Assembly: GCF_900109285.1 (NCBI RefSeq)
Contig: NZ_FNZQ01000003.1
Location: 186,001 to 250,000, forward strand
Direction: 5' to 3'
Length of the DNA: 64,000 nucleotides
Source of the DNA: Jannaschia helgolandensis
GTDB taxonomy: Bacteria > Pseudomonadota > Alphaproteobacteria > Rhodobacterales > Rhodobacteraceae
Shown: positions 10,746 to 19,689 of the stretch, piece after piece
Layout: each line of letters starts with the position of its first letter
Numbering within the stretch: the stretch's first letter is position 1
The notes under the pieces: model-generated
Database searches by the model: none
What the model saw: only the letters and a program-made list of their open reading frames with translations
Told to the model about the DNA's origin: nothing
Program-made: the position numbers and the translations under genes

Positions 10746-11335
10746 CCGCCGCCGTCGCACCCGTCGCGCCGGACGCCGTCCTGCGGTTCTGGCTGGAGGA
10801 GTGTTCGCCTGCCGACTGGTACACACAGGACGACGCGCTGGATGCGAAGATCCGGGACCGGTTCGGCGCGACCCTGGATCAGACACTTCCCCTGTCGCAG
10901 CCCCTTTCGCAGTGGCGCACCACGCCCGAGGGCACGCTGGCGCTGCTGATCCTGACGGATCAGTTTCCGCGCAACATGTTTCGCGGCACGGCGCGGGCCT
11001 TCGCCACGGATAACTTGGCGCGGGCGGTGACGAAGTGGGCCATCTCACGCGGGTTCGACCGTCGGATCGAAGGGACAGCGCGTCAGTTTTTCTATCTTCC
11101 GCTGGAGCATTCGGAGGTGATACCCGATCAGGAGCGGGCCGTCCGTCTGATCGCGATGTGGGGGGAAGCGCCGCAGACGCTGCTGCATGCGCGTGCCCAT
11201 CGCGCGATCATCCGCCGTTTCGGGCGGTTCCCGTTCCGCAATGCCGCGCTGGGACGGATGACGTCGCCCGCCGAACAGGCCTTCATCGACGACGGTGGGT
11301 ACGGCGCGATTTTGCGGGATTTGCAGGCGGGGTAG
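10742..11335 (+). CDS. DUF924 family protein
   Basis: About 197 residues from a GTG at 10742 that overlaps the MFS stop codon (GTGA). Translation reads VTAAVAPVAPDAVLRFWLEE. The longer open frame into the MFS gene is a shadow. The family signature is clear: DQFPRNMFRGTARAFATD, then FFYLPLEHSEVIPDQERAVRL and FGRFPFRNAALGR. DUF924 proteins adopt a TPR-like all-helical fold and are of unknown biochemical function. Coupling with a transporter is the only functional hint here. Confidence 0.88.
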   Translation: MTAAVAPVAPDAVLRFWLEECSPADWYTQDDALDAKIRDRFGATLDQTLPLSQPLSQWRTTPEGTLALLILTDQFPRNMFRGTARAFATDNLARAVTKWAISRGFDRRIEGTARQFFYLPLEHSEVIPDQERAVRLIAMWGEAPQTLLHARAHRAIIRRFGRFPFRNAALGRMTSPAEQAFIDDGGYGAILRDLQAG

Positions 11336-11342
11336 GCCGCGA

Positions 11343-11939
11343 TCAGTCGGAAGGGCGGACCCGCGGACACAGCCATGCGTCGAGGAACGTCAGAAGCGGT
11401 TCACGCAGCCCGTCGCCCACATGCAGGGCGCAGAATCGCAGCGCCATGACCTGTATCGCAAAGGCCTGCACGCCCTCGGCCAGAATGTCGGGCGGAACGT
11501 CGCGGCGGAAGGTGCTGCCTGCGATCCATGTCGAGACCACGCGGACATAGCGCTCGAACGTGCGCGCGATTGGGCCGATGTCCTCGATCGCGGCGGCCCC
11601 CGAGCGGCGCAGGATAACGTCGAAGACATAACGCTCGCAGGTCATGAAGGTCATCAGCGGCATCAGGCGATCGACCAGATCTTCGGGGCTGCGCGGCGCG
11701 GGGGCGGTTTCGATGGCATCCAGGTGGGCGTCGATCCGGGAGCCGATCAGCAGGTCCATCAGCGCATCCTTGTCTTTGAAATGCGCGAAGAAGGTGCCCT
11801 TGGCGACACCTGCGGCCAGCACGATCTCCTCGACGCGCAGGGCCTCGAACCCGGTGCGTGCCACAGCGGCTTCGGCGGCCGCGATCAGGCGGGCGCGGGT
11901 TTCGAGCGTGCGTTTCTGGACCGGTCTTTCCATGACCAT
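11343..11939 (-). CDS. TetR family transcriptional regulator
   Basis: A 198-residue regulator with an N-terminal helix-turn-helix: RARLIAAAEAAVARTGFEAL, then VEEIVLAAGVAKGTFFAHFKDKDALMD (about residues 35-62). The C-terminal two thirds form the helical ligand-binding and dimer domain. It is divergent from a flavin-dependent oxidoreductase gene, and the 95-bp gap contains three copies of a GACC-N2-GGTC palindrome. It therefore probably represses both genes until a small (perhaps quinone-like or electrophilic) ligand binds. ATG at 11939 or at 11933 are both possible. Confidence 0.92.
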   Translation of the reverse strand: MVMERPVQKRTLETRARLIAAAEAAVARTGFEALRVEEIVLAAGVAKGTFFAHFKDKDALMDLLIGSRIDAHLDAIETAPAPRSPEDLVDRLMPLMTFMTCERYVFDVILRRSGAAAIEDIGPIARTFERYVRVVSTWIAGSTFRRDVPPDILAEGVQAFAIQVMALRFCALHVGDGLREPLLTFLDAWLCPRVRPSD

Positions 11940-11954
11940 GATCTGCCAGTTTTT

Positions 11955-12020
11955 TCGACCGTGGTCAAATTACACATTGACCGTGGTCAATTTTATTGCA
12001 ACAGATATGACCACGGTCAA
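11955..12020. promoter_or_regulatory. Three TetR-type operator palindromes
   Basis: Three near-identical 14-bp palindromes built on TTGACC-N2-GGTCAA lie between the divergent TetR and oxidoreductase genes: 11955-11968 (TCGACCGTGGTCAA), 11977-11990 (TTGACCGTGGTCAA) and 12007-12020 (ATGACCACGGTCAA). Centre-to-centre spacings of 22 and 30 bp put them on roughly the same DNA face. The third ends just before the AAGGAGG ribosome site of the oxidoreductase gene. That these are the operator of the adjacent TetR protein is inferred from position and symmetry. Confidence 0.8.
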
Positions 12021-12034
12021 TTAAGGAGGCAACG

Positions 12035-12625
12035 ATGACACCCAAGCGTATATTCATTCTTGACGGCCACCCTGCCGAAACATCTCTCTCGCGCACCTTT
12101 GCCGAGGTCTATGCGACGCGTGCCAGGGCCGCCGGTCACGAGGTTCGGATGGCGCATCTGCACGACATGGTTTTCGACATGGACTTCGGGCAGGGCGGCT
12201 ATGACAACTGGAAACCGCTGGAGCCGGTGCTGGACGGCGTGCTGTCCGATATCGAGTGGGCGAACCATGTCGTGCTGGCCGTGCCGATGTGGTGGGGCGG
12301 ACTTCCCGCCAAGCTGAAGGGGCTGATCGACCGGACATTCCTGCCGGGCCGGACGTTCGACACGCGCGTCCTGAAAATGGGGATGCCGACGCCGATGCTG
12401 ACGGGACGCAGCGCGCGGGTGATCGTGACGTCGGACACGCCGGGCTGGTTCCTGCGGTTGGTCCACCGGAACGCCATCTTTCATCAGTTGGGCGGACATA
12501 TCCTGGGTTTCGTGGGCATCCGGCCGACCCGGTTCACGTATTTCTCCGGGGCCAGCGATCCGCGTCCCCGCGCGGTCGATGGCTGGATCGCGAAGGTCGG
12601 ACGACTGGGCGCGGTCGCCGCCTGA
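12035..12625 (+). CDS. Flavodoxin-fold NAD(P)H oxidoreductase (quinone reductase-like)
   Basis: A 196-residue protein of the NAD(P)H dehydrogenase (quinone)/KefF-like flavodoxin-fold family. The beta1 loop reads FILDGHPAETSLS (FMN phosphate binding), and the second signature VPMWWGGLPAKLKGLIDR lies near residues 84-101. Such enzymes reduce quinones or nitro compounds with two electrons from NAD(P)H. An excellent ribosome site (AAGGAGG) precedes the ATG. Control by the divergent TetR protein through three palindromes suggests an inducible detoxification gene. Confidence 0.87.
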   Translation: MTPKRIFILDGHPAETSLSRTFAEVYATRARAAGHEVRMAHLHDMVFDMDFGQGGYDNWKPLEPVLDGVLSDIEWANHVVLAVPMWWGGLPAKLKGLIDRTFLPGRTFDTRVLKMGMPTPMLTGRSARVIVTSDTPGWFLRLVHRNAIFHQLGGHILGFVGIRPTRFTYFSGASDPRPRAVDGWIAKVGRLGAVAA

Positions 12626-12705
12626 AATGCCGGGGGCTTACCCCCTTGCATCTAACCGTTTAAGGCTGAACTATATTCCAACACCGTCCGAACGGAGCAG
12701 ATATC

Positions 12706-14100
12706 ATGGCCCAGCAATTCGACCTGATCGTGATCGGCGCAGGACCCGGCGGCTACGTTGCCGCCATACGTGCCGCGCAACTGGGCCAGAAGGTTGCCTG
12801 CATCGAGCGGGAAAATCTGGGTGGCATCTGCCTGAACTGGGGCTGCATTCCGACCAAGGCGATGCTGCGCTCGTCCGAGGTGTTCCACCTGATGCACCGC
12901 GCCAAGGAGTTCGGTCTGAAGTGCGATGGGGTCGATTACGATCTGGACGCCGTGGTCAAACGCTCGCGGGGTGTGGCCAAGCAGTTGTCGGGCGGCATCG
13001 GGCATCTGTTCAAGAAGAACAAGGTCACGACCATCATGGGCGAGGCCAAACTGGTCGGCAAGGGCAAGGTGTCGGTGAAAACCGACAAGGGCGAAGACAT
13101 CCTTGAGGCCAAGAATATCGTGATCGCCACCGGTGCGCGGGCCCGCGACCTGCCGGGGCTGGAGGCAGACGGCAAGCGCGTCTGGTCCTACAGGGCCGCG
13201 TTGCAGCCGCCGCATATGCCAAAGAAGTTGCTAGTCATCGGGTCTGGGGCCATCGGCATCGAATTCGCCAGCTTCTACAACACCCTCGGGGCCGAAACGA
13301 CTGTCGTCGAGGTCATGGACCGTATCCTGCCGGTGGAGGACGAGGAGATTTCCAAGTTCGCCAAGAAGCAGTTCGAAAAGCAGGGGATGAAGATACTACA
13401 GAAGGCGACCGTCAAGTCGCTGGACCGCAAGGCCGACAAGGTGATCGCCACAATCGAGGCTGGCGGCAAGTTCGAGACGCAGGAGTTCGACACGGTGATT
13501 TCGGCCGTCGGTATCGTCGGCAATATCGAAGGTCTGGGACTGGAGGATGTGGGGATCAAGATCGATCGCACCCATATCGTCACCGACGAATTCTGCCGCA
13601 CCGGGGTCGAGGGTATCTATGCCATCGGCGATATCGCCGGTGCGCCGTGGCTGGCGCACAAGGCGTCGCATGAAGGCGTGATGGTGGCCGAACTGATCGC
13701 GGGCAAGAACGACGTGCATCCCGTGCGTCCCGAAAGCATCGCGGGCTGCACCTATTGCCACCCGCAGGTTGCCTCCGTGGGCATGACCGAGGCCAAGGCC
13801 AGGGAAGCCGGACACGTTATCAAGGTCGGGCACTTCCCCTTTATCGGCAACGGCAAGGCGATTGCCCTGGGAGAGCCGGAGGGCATGGTGAAGACCATCT
13901 TCGACAAGAAAACCGGCGAATTGCTGGGGGCCCATATGATCGGCGCGGAAGTGACCGAGCTGATCCAGGGCTATATCGTCGGGCGACAGCTGGAGACGAC
14001 GGAGGAGGATCTTGCGCACACCGTGTTCCCGCATCCGACCCTGTCGGAAATGATGCACGAGAGCGTGCTGGACGCGGACGGGCGGGCCATCCACTTCTGA
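12706..14100 (+). CDS. lpdA: Dihydrolipoyl dehydrogenase (E3)
   Basis: A 464-residue FAD enzyme that reoxidises dihydrolipoamide of 2-oxoacid dehydrogenase complexes. It shows IVIGAGPGGYVAAIRAA for FAD, the redox disulfide Cys42/Cys47 in GGICLNWGCIPTKAML, the NAD-binding VIGSGAIGIEFASFY, GDIAGAPWLAHKA, and the C-terminal His-Glu pair in FPHPTLSEMMHE. The GGICLNWGC variant is typical of alphaproteobacterial E3 proteins. No E1 or E2 gene is in the window, so which complex it serves cannot be read from context. Confidence 0.95.
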   Translation: MAQQFDLIVIGAGPGGYVAAIRAAQLGQKVACIERENLGGICLNWGCIPTKAMLRSSEVFHLMHRAKEFGLKCDGVDYDLDAVVKRSRGVAKQLSGGIGHLFKKNKVTTIMGEAKLVGKGKVSVKTDKGEDILEAKNIVIATGARARDLPGLEADGKRVWSYRAALQPPHMPKKLLVIGSGAIGIEFASFYNTLGAETTVVEVMDRILPVEDEEISKFAKKQFEKQGMKILQKATVKSLDRKADKVIATIEAGGKFETQEFDTVISAVGIVGNIEGLGLEDVGIKIDRTHIVTDEFCRTGVEGIYAIGDIAGAPWLAHKASHEGVMVAELIAGKNDVHPVRPESIAGCTYCHPQVASVGMTEAKAREAGHVIKVGHFPFIGNGKAIALGEPEGMVKTIFDKKTGELLGAHMIGAEVTELIQGYIVGRQLETTEEDLAHTVFPHPTLSEMMHESVLDADGRAIHF

Positions 14101-14119
14101 TCGCGTCCCGATGATCTGT

Positions 14120-14202
14120 CGGAGCCTCCGGCGGGAATGTTTGACGAACGAAGACTATGTTGCGGTTTTAATGTGCTGAATATTTTCCCTCCGGAGGCTC
14201 CG
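14120..14202. repeat. Inverted pair of GCCTCCGGCGG-type intergenic elements
   Basis: Between convergent lpdA and the outer-membrane gene, CGGAGCCTCCGGCGGGAA (14120-14137) is followed 47 nt later by its near-perfect inverse at 14185-14202, which matches 17 of 18 bases. A third copy occurs at 61031-61049, again between convergent genes. The flanking GTTTGACGAACGAAGA downstream of the first copy resembles the extended form of this element that I know from Rhodobacterales intergenic regions. It could fold into an 18-bp stem and act as a bidirectional terminator or 3' mRNA stabiliser; that function is inferred. Confidence 0.6.
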
Positions 14203-14285
14203 ACGTGAATGCCGGATGTCCCTGGGCGGGCGCGCAATGCCGTACCGGGCGCAGGATACTTCATGTTTAAGAGGGTGGGGCAGGC

Positions 14286-14876
14286 CTAAAACCGATAGGT
14301 AAGCTTCAGGCCGACCGTCCTGATATCCGCCTCGACGTTGAATGGGGGCATCGGGCTGTCATCCGGATCGCGGTATCGATGGTGCAGGTATTCGACGCCC
14401 AGATCGACCGAGGGCGTGATGCGCAGATCGACACCGCCGCCGACAACATATCCCATGGCGCGCGACGACGGGCCGCCCGGACTGGAAATACGGGTGCTGG
14501 TTACGCCGACAGTGCCATAGATCAATGCGCGCCCCATGCTGACCCCAAGCCGCCCCGAGGCCCGTAAGCCGTTGTCAAAATCGACTCGCCGTATCCCCGA
14601 GGAAGGGCTGCCGTTGACGTCCCACGCCGCGATTTCCCCACCGTAGACCATACGCCCCGACTGCCGCTGGTAGCCCAGAGCCACGCCATAGGCATCGCCC
14701 GAACCGGACAGCGAAAAGGCCGTGGTCGGAAAATCGGCGCTGAGGCTATTGTCGGACACCCCGAGACTGGCGCTGACATAGGGGCCGGACCAGTCGAGAG
14801 GGATCGTTCGATCCTGGGCCTGTGCCGTGGAGGCGAGCGTGGCCAGAAAGGCTGTGGCAAGGGCTGTGAGGCGCAT
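14286..14876 (-). CDS. Outer-membrane beta-barrel protein (Opa/OmpW-like porin family)
   Basis: A 196-residue precursor with a clear signal peptide (MRLTALATAFLATLASTAQA, cleavage before QDR). The mature part is a small barrel of alternating strands: GPYVSASLGVSDN, AYGVALGYQRQSG, LRASGRLGVSMG, ALIYGTVGVTSTR, VDLGVEYLHHRY. It ends in LKLTYRF, the C-terminal aromatic needed for BAM insertion. It belongs to the same broad family as the gene at 31367. Its specific role is unknown. Confidence 0.85.
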   Translation of the reverse strand: MRLTALATAFLATLASTAQAQDRTIPLDWSGPYVSASLGVSDNSLSADFPTTAFSLSGSGDAYGVALGYQRQSGRMVYGGEIAAWDVNGSPSSGIRRVDFDNGLRASGRLGVSMGRALIYGTVGVTSTRISSPGGPSSRAMGYVVGGGVDLRITPSVDLGVEYLHHRYRDPDDSPMPPFNVEADIRTVGLKLTYRF

Positions 14877-15055
14877 GGGGAAACTCCGATAGAGCGATTT
14901 GTCTGAAAATGCGTATCGAAGTGGAGAACGTCGCGGAAGCCGGAACCTTAATGAAAGGTTAATGTAAACAATTGGTTAACTGGTAAACGACAAGCGCGGA
15001 CAGAACCGGCTTCAAGGGACTGGCGGACCTTCTTGCAGCCTGCAAGAAATGGCGG

Positions 15056-16207
15056 ATGGAACGAACTCGCTGGGGCCTCGTGGTCCTGATTTTCGTCGGC
15101 GGTCTGCTGGCTGCCGCGCAATTCGGAAAGATCGCGCTTTTGCTGCCCGTCGTGGCGGGCGCATTCGACCGGCCCGTGACATCGGTCGCGTTTCTGGTGT
15201 CGGTCGTAGGGTTGATGGGGCTGTTGCTGGGGTCGATGGCCGGAGGCGTCGCCGCAGGTTTCGGCATCGGGCGGACATTTCTGGCAGGTCTGGTGTTGGG
15301 CGGCTCAGTGTCTCTGGCGCAGGCCCTGATGCCGTCTCTGGGCGTGTTCGTCATCACCCGCGTGGTCGAAGGGCTGGCCCATCTGGCGCTGGTCGTGTCC
15401 GGGCCTCCGTTGATGGCGGCGGCGGCAAGCGACCGGGATCGCCCGTTGGTGATGGGGCTGTGGGCGGTGTTCTTCGGCACGTCGCTGGCGATTTCGGCGC
15501 AGATATTTCCGGGCATACTGGCGTCCGGCGGGCTGCCTTTGCTGTTCGCGCTGCATGGGGCGGCTCTGCTGGTGCTGGCGGCGGTGTTGTGGCGATGGGT
15601 GCCACGGGTGCCGATGGTACGGGTGTCGCTGAACCCCGTGGCCGTGCATCGGGCGATCTATGGCTCGATCCGCTCTATGGCTCCGGGGTTGGGCTTCGTC
15701 TGCTACACTTTCCTGTTCATCGCCGCGATTGCGTTTCTGCCGGGCGCACTGAACCGGCCTGCGCTGGCGACAATTCTGCCGGTGGTGACGTTGACGTCCA
15801 CCCTGGCGGGCGGAGCGCTGTGCAGCCGGTTCGCGCCGCATCACGTGGCGGCGGTGGGGTATGCCGGAACGGCACTGGGGTCCGTGGGCGTGGCGCTGGG
15901 ATTACCGGGCGCGGTCGAGGGCTGTTTTCTGGCCATGGGCCTGATCCCTGGTGCCAGCTTCGCGGCAATTCCGGCCTGGAACGCGGCTCCGGGCGACCGG
16001 GCGCGGGCGACGGGGGCCATCGCGCAGTTGGGCAATCTGGGAACCGTCACCGGCACGCCGGTCTTTGCACTGACATTTGCGGCGGGGGGCATGGCGGCGT
16101 TGTCATTACTTATGGTGACCATATCGGTGCTGGGTCTGGCGCTGGCGTTATGGTCGGGACGGCGCGCCTCTGGCAGCGTCGCGGCGGAAGTGGTAAACGT
16201 TCCGTAA
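15056..16207 (+). CDS. MFS transporter
   Basis: A 383-residue, almost entirely hydrophobic twelve-helix permease. Family features include LLLPVVAGAFDRPVTSVAFLVSVVGLMGLLLGSMAGG in helices 1-2 and TRVVEGLAHLALVV in helix 4. It appears to be a compact transporter without large loops. The substrate cannot be predicted. Its 3' end overlaps the LexA-type box of the downstream uvrA gene, so the SOS operator is partly embedded in this coding sequence. Confidence 0.8.
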   Translation: MERTRWGLVVLIFVGGLLAAAQFGKIALLLPVVAGAFDRPVTSVAFLVSVVGLMGLLLGSMAGGVAAGFGIGRTFLAGLVLGGSVSLAQALMPSLGVFVITRVVEGLAHLALVVSGPPLMAAAASDRDRPLVMGLWAVFFGTSLAISAQIFPGILASGGLPLLFALHGAALLVLAAVLWRWVPRVPMVRVSLNPVAVHRAIYGSIRSMAPGLGFVCYTFLFIAAIAFLPGALNRPALATILPVVTLTSTLAGGALCSRFAPHHVAAVGYAGTALGSVGVALGLPGAVEGCFLAMGLIPGASFAAIPAWNAAPGDRARATGAIAQLGNLGTVTGTPVFALTFAAGGMAALSLLMVTISVLGLALALWSGRRASGSVAAEVVNVP

Positions 16208-16213
16208 ATGTTC
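16199..16213 (+). promoter_or_regulatory. LexA (SOS) box of uvrA
   Basis: GTTC-CGTAAAT-GTTC matches the alphaproteobacterial LexA recognition sequence GTTC-N7-GTTC exactly. It overlaps the last codons and stop of the MFS gene and lies 75 bp before the uvrA ATG. uvrA is a classical SOS gene, so LexA repression and DNA-damage induction are expected. Confidence 0.8.
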
Positions 16214-16287
16214 TGGCCGATTCCGGTCGGAGAGGTTGCAAGACACGTCGCGATCCCTAGGTGGCGTAGCGACACACCGGGGGCGAT

Positions 16288-19146
16288 ATGGCCGAACAGA
16301 AATTCATCGAGGTGCGCGGCGCGCGCGAACACAACCTCAAGGGAATCGACGTGGACATTCCGCGCGACCAACTGGTCGTGATTACCGGGCTGTCGGGCTC
16401 GGGCAAGTCGTCGCTGGCCTTCGACACGATCTATGCCGAAGGGCAGCGCAGATATGTCGAGTCGCTGTCGGCCTATGCGCGCCAGTTCCTCGACATGATG
16501 CAGAAGCCGGACGTGGATCACATTTCCGGCCTGTCGCCCGCCATTTCCATCGAACAGAAGACAACGTCCAAGAACCCCCGGTCAACTGTCGGTACGGTCA
16601 CGGAAATCTATGACTACATGCGTCTGCTGTTCGCGCGCGCAGGCACCCCGTATTCGCCTGCCACAGGTCTGCCGATCACTGCGCAACAGGTGCAGGATAT
16701 GGTGGACCGCGTCATGACGATGGAGGAGGGGACGCGCGGATATCTGCTGGCCCCCATCGTGCGCGACCGGAAGGGTGAGTATCGCAAGGAGATGCTGGAG
16801 CTGCGCAAGCAGGGCTTCCAGCGGGTCAAGGTCGACGGGGAATTCCACGATCTGGATCAGCCGCCCGAACTGGACAAGAAGTTCCGGCATGACATCGACG
16901 TTGTGGTCGACCGGATCGTCGTGCGCGAAGGGCTGGAGACGCGGCTGGCGGATTCGTTCCGCACGGCGCTGGATCTGGCCGATGGCATCGCCATTCTGGA
17001 GACTGCGCCCAAGGATGGCGAGCCGGAGCGGATCACCTTCTCCGAAAAATTCGCCTGTCCGGTGTCGGGCTTCACCATCCCCGAGATCGAGCCGCGCCTG
17101 TTTTCCTTCAATGCGCCGTTCGGGGCCTGTCCGAAATGCGACGGATTGGGGGTGGAGCTGTTTTTTGATGACCGGCTGGTGGTGCCGGACGTGACGCTGC
17201 CTCTGGCGAAAGGGGCGATCGCACCATGGAACAAGGGAAAAAGCCCTTATTTCATCCAGACGATCGAGTCGATCGCGAAGCATTACGGGTTCAACCAGAA
17301 GCTGCCGTGGAAGGATCTGCCGGAGAAGATCCAAGAGGTGTTTTTGCGCGGATCGGGCGACGAGAAGATCAAGTTCCGCTATGACGAGGGCGGGCGCATC
17401 TATGAGGTGAGCCGGGTGTTCGAGGGCGTGGTCCCGAACATGGAACGTCGCTACCGCGAGACGGATTCGGCATGGGTGCGCGAGGAGTTCGAGCGCTATC
17501 AGAACAACCGGCCGTGCGGCGCCTGTGGCGGCTATCGTCTGCGGCCCGAGGCGCTGGCGGTGAAGATCGACATGAAGCATGTTGGCGAGATCGTGCAGAT
17601 GTCCATCAAGGAGGCGCTGGACTGGTGTGCCCAGGTGCCCAAAGCCCTGTCCAAACAGAACAACGAGATCGCGCGCGCCATCCTGAAGGAAATTCGCGAG
17701 CGTCTGGGTTTTTTGAACAACGTTGGCCTGCAATACCTGACCCTGTCCAGAAACGCGGGAACCTTGTCGGGTGGCGAGAGTCAGCGCATCCGGCTGGCGT
17801 CGCAGATCGGCAGCGGTTTGACGGGTGTGCTTTATGTGCTGGACGAGCCGTCGATCGGTCTGCACCAGCGCGACAACGACCGGCTTTTGACGACGCTCAA
17901 GAACCTGCGCGATCAGGGCAATACGGTCATCGTGGTCGAGCATGACGAGGAAGCGATCCGCGAGGCCGATTACGTCTATGACATCGGGCCGGGGGCCGGT
18001 GTGCATGGCGGCACGGTCGTGGCGCATGGCGTGCCGTCCGAACTGGAGGCAAACCCGGCCAGCATCACGGGCGACTATCTTTCGGGGCGGCGGTCCATTC
18101 CGGTGCCGGACAAGCGCCGCAAGGGCAACAAGAAGAAAGTCACCGTGGTCAAGGCGACGGGCAACAATCTGAAGGGCGTCACGGTCGATTATCCGCTGGG
18201 CCAGTTCGTGGCCGTCACCGGTGTGTCGGGGGGTGGCAAATCGACCCTGACCATCGAGACGCTGTTCAAGACGGCCAGCATGAAGCTGAACGGTGCCCGG
18301 CAGACGCCCGCGCCCTGTGAGACGGTCAAGGGACTGGAGCATCTCGACAAGGTGATCGACATTGATCAGCGGCCCATCGGACGGACGCCACGGTCAAATC
18401 CGGCGACCTATGTCGGGGCATTCACGCCGATCCGTGACTGGTTCGCCGGTCTGCCGGAATCGAAAACGCGCGGATACAAGCCCGGCCGGTTCAGCTTCAA
18501 CGTCAAGGGCGGGCGCTGCGAGGCCTGTCAGGGCGATGGCGTCATCAAGATCGAGATGCACTTCCTGCCCGACGTCTATGTCGAATGCGAGACCTGCCGG
18601 GGCAAACGTTACAACCGCGAAACTCTGGAGATCCACTTCAAGGGCAAAAGCATTGCCGACGTTCTGGATATGACGGTCGAGGATGCGCAGGAATTCTTCA
18701 AGGCCGTGCCGACGATCCGCGAGAAGATGGACGCGCTGATGCGAGTGGGTCTGGGCTATATCAAGGTGGGCCAGCAGGCGACGACCCTGTCGGGCGGCGA
18801 GGCGCAGCGGGTGAAGCTGTCGAAAGAGCTGTCGAAGCGGAGCACGGGGCGCACGCTCTATATCCTGGACGAGCCGACGACGGGTCTGCATTTCGAGGAT
18901 GTGCGAAAGCTGCTGGAAGTGCTTCATGAATTGGTCGATCAGGGCAATTCGGTCGTGGTGATCGAACACAATCTGGATGTCGTGAAAACCGCCGACCACG
19001 TGATCGACATCGGCCCCGAGGGCGGGGACGGCGGCGGAGAGGTGGTCGGCACCGGCACGCCCGAACAGATTGCCGGGATCGAGGACAGCCACACGGGTCG
19101 CTACCTCAAGACTTTGCTGGCCGGACGCAGGGTCGCGGCGGAATAG
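16288..19146 (+). CDS. uvrA: Excinuclease ABC subunit A
   Basis: A 952-residue UvrA, the damage-recognition ATPase of nucleotide excision repair that loads UvrB. It has two ABC modules: the first Walker A is GLSGSGKSS near residue 34 with signature [16 protein letters not shown]; the second Walker A is GVSGGGKST with signature [15 protein letters not shown]. Zinc motifs [16 protein letters not shown], and [19 protein letters not shown] with [10 protein letters not shown] are present. Length and motifs are normal. A LexA box at 16199 points to SOS control. Confidence 0.98.
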   Translation: MAEQKFIEVRGAREHNLKGIDVDIPRDQLVVITGLSGSGKSSLAFDTIYAEGQRRYVESLSAYARQFLDMMQKPDVDHISGLSPAISIEQKTTSKNPRSTVGTVTEIYDYMRLLFARAGTPYSPATGLPITAQQVQDMVDRVMTMEEGTRGYLLAPIVRDRKGEYRKEMLELRKQGFQRVKVDGEFHDLDQPPELDKKFRHDIDVVVDRIVVREGLETRLADSFRTALDLADGIAILETAPKDGEPERITFSEKFACPVSGFTIPEIEPRLFSFNAPFGACPKCDGLGVELFFDDRLVVPDVTLPLAKGAIAPWNKGKSPYFIQTIESIAKHYGFNQKLPWKDLPEKIQEVFLRGSGDEKIKFRYDEGGRIYEVSRVFEGVVPNMERRYRETDSAWVREEFERYQNNRPCGACGGYRLRPEALAVKIDMKHVGEIVQMSIKEALDWCAQVPKALSKQNNEIARAILKEIRERLGFLNNVGLQYLTLSRNAGTLSGGESQRIRLASQIGSGLTGVLYVLDEPSIGLHQRDNDRLLTTLKNLRDQGNTVIVVEHDEEAIREADYVYDIGPGAGVHGGTVVAHGVPSELEANPASITGDYLSGRRSIPVPDKRRKGNKKKVTVVKATGNNLKGVTVDYPLGQFVAVTGVSGGGKSTLTIETLFKTASMKLNGARQTPAPCETVKGLEHLDKVIDIDQRPIGRTPRSNPATYVGAFTPIRDWFAGLPESKTRGYKPGRFSFNVKGGRCEACQGDGVIKIEMHFLPDVYVECETCRGKRYNRETLEIHFKGKSIADVLDMTVEDAQEFFKAVPTIREKMDALMRVGLGYIKVGQQATTLSGGEAQRVKLSKELSKRSTGRTLYILDEPTTGLHFEDVRKLLEVLHELVDQGNSVVVIEHNLDVVKTADHVIDIGPEGGDGGGEVVGTGTPEQIAGIEDSHTGRYLKTLLAGRRVAAE

Positions 19147-19172
19147 GGGGCGTGGCCATCACGCCCCCAGGG

Positions 19173-19568
19173 TCAGTTCAGGACGACATCGAGGATATCG
19201 AGGACGAGGCGCTGATCCCGGTCGAGGCGCAAAATGCGGTCGCCTGCCCGCACATAGGCCTCGCCATCATTGAGACGCGGCAGGCCATAGTCACGGCGGT
19301 CGATAATCACATAGTCGCGATCCAGCCGGTCGCCGACCCGGTAATGGCCCCGGTCGTCGTCATCGCGATCCATCTTGCGGGCTTGTCCCGGTGGAATGCA
19401 GGGCGGGTCCTTCTTGGCCAGACCTGGCGGGCAACGACCATTTGACGGGTTCGCCACCCGTTCGGCGCGATGATCGCCGTTGCCGTTGCCATTCCCCTTG
19501 CCGTTGGCGAACGCCGGGGCTGTCGCGGCCAGACCAAGAACCGTGGTCAATATCAGGAACTTTTTCAC
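19173..19568 (-). CDS. Small secreted RcnB-like protein
   Basis: About 131 residues from a GTG at 19568 preceded by GGAGAG. This start gives a proper signal peptide (MKKFLILTTVLGLAATAPAFA), whereas upstream starts would prepend non-signal sequence. The mature protein has a Gly/Asn-rich stretch, a conserved CPPGLAKKDPPCIPPGQA segment with two cysteines, a charged linker, and a C-terminal GDRLDRDYVIIDR..YGLP..GEAYVRAGDRILRL block resembling RcnB-type periplasmic proteins. RcnB of Escherichia coli influences nickel/cobalt homeostasis; no such role is demonstrated here. Confidence 0.65.
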   Translation of the reverse strand: MKKFLILTTVLGLAATAPAFANGKGNGNGNGDHRAERVANPSNGRCPPGLAKKDPPCIPPGQARKMDRDDDDRGHYRVGDRLDRDYVIIDRRDYGLPRLNDGEAYVRAGDRILRLDRDQRLVLDILDVVLN

Positions 19569-19689
19569 AAGTCTCTCCATTCCATTGGTTGTGCGCCAAG
19601 CCAACGTGTGGACCAGGTATACGGTTCAGTCCGTGTGGCAACTTCGGCGGCGTTCCGCCCGGCCGCAATGAGGGCAAAGCGCCGGTGAG

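Noticed and set aside
12632-12645. GGGGG-CTTA-CCCCC hairpin after the oxidoreductase gene
   Set aside because: Good stem but no T-run, so not called as an intrinsic terminator.
16582-18342. 586-residue minus-strand open frame opposite uvrA
   Set aside because: Shadow of uvrA; composition unnatural and no motif.
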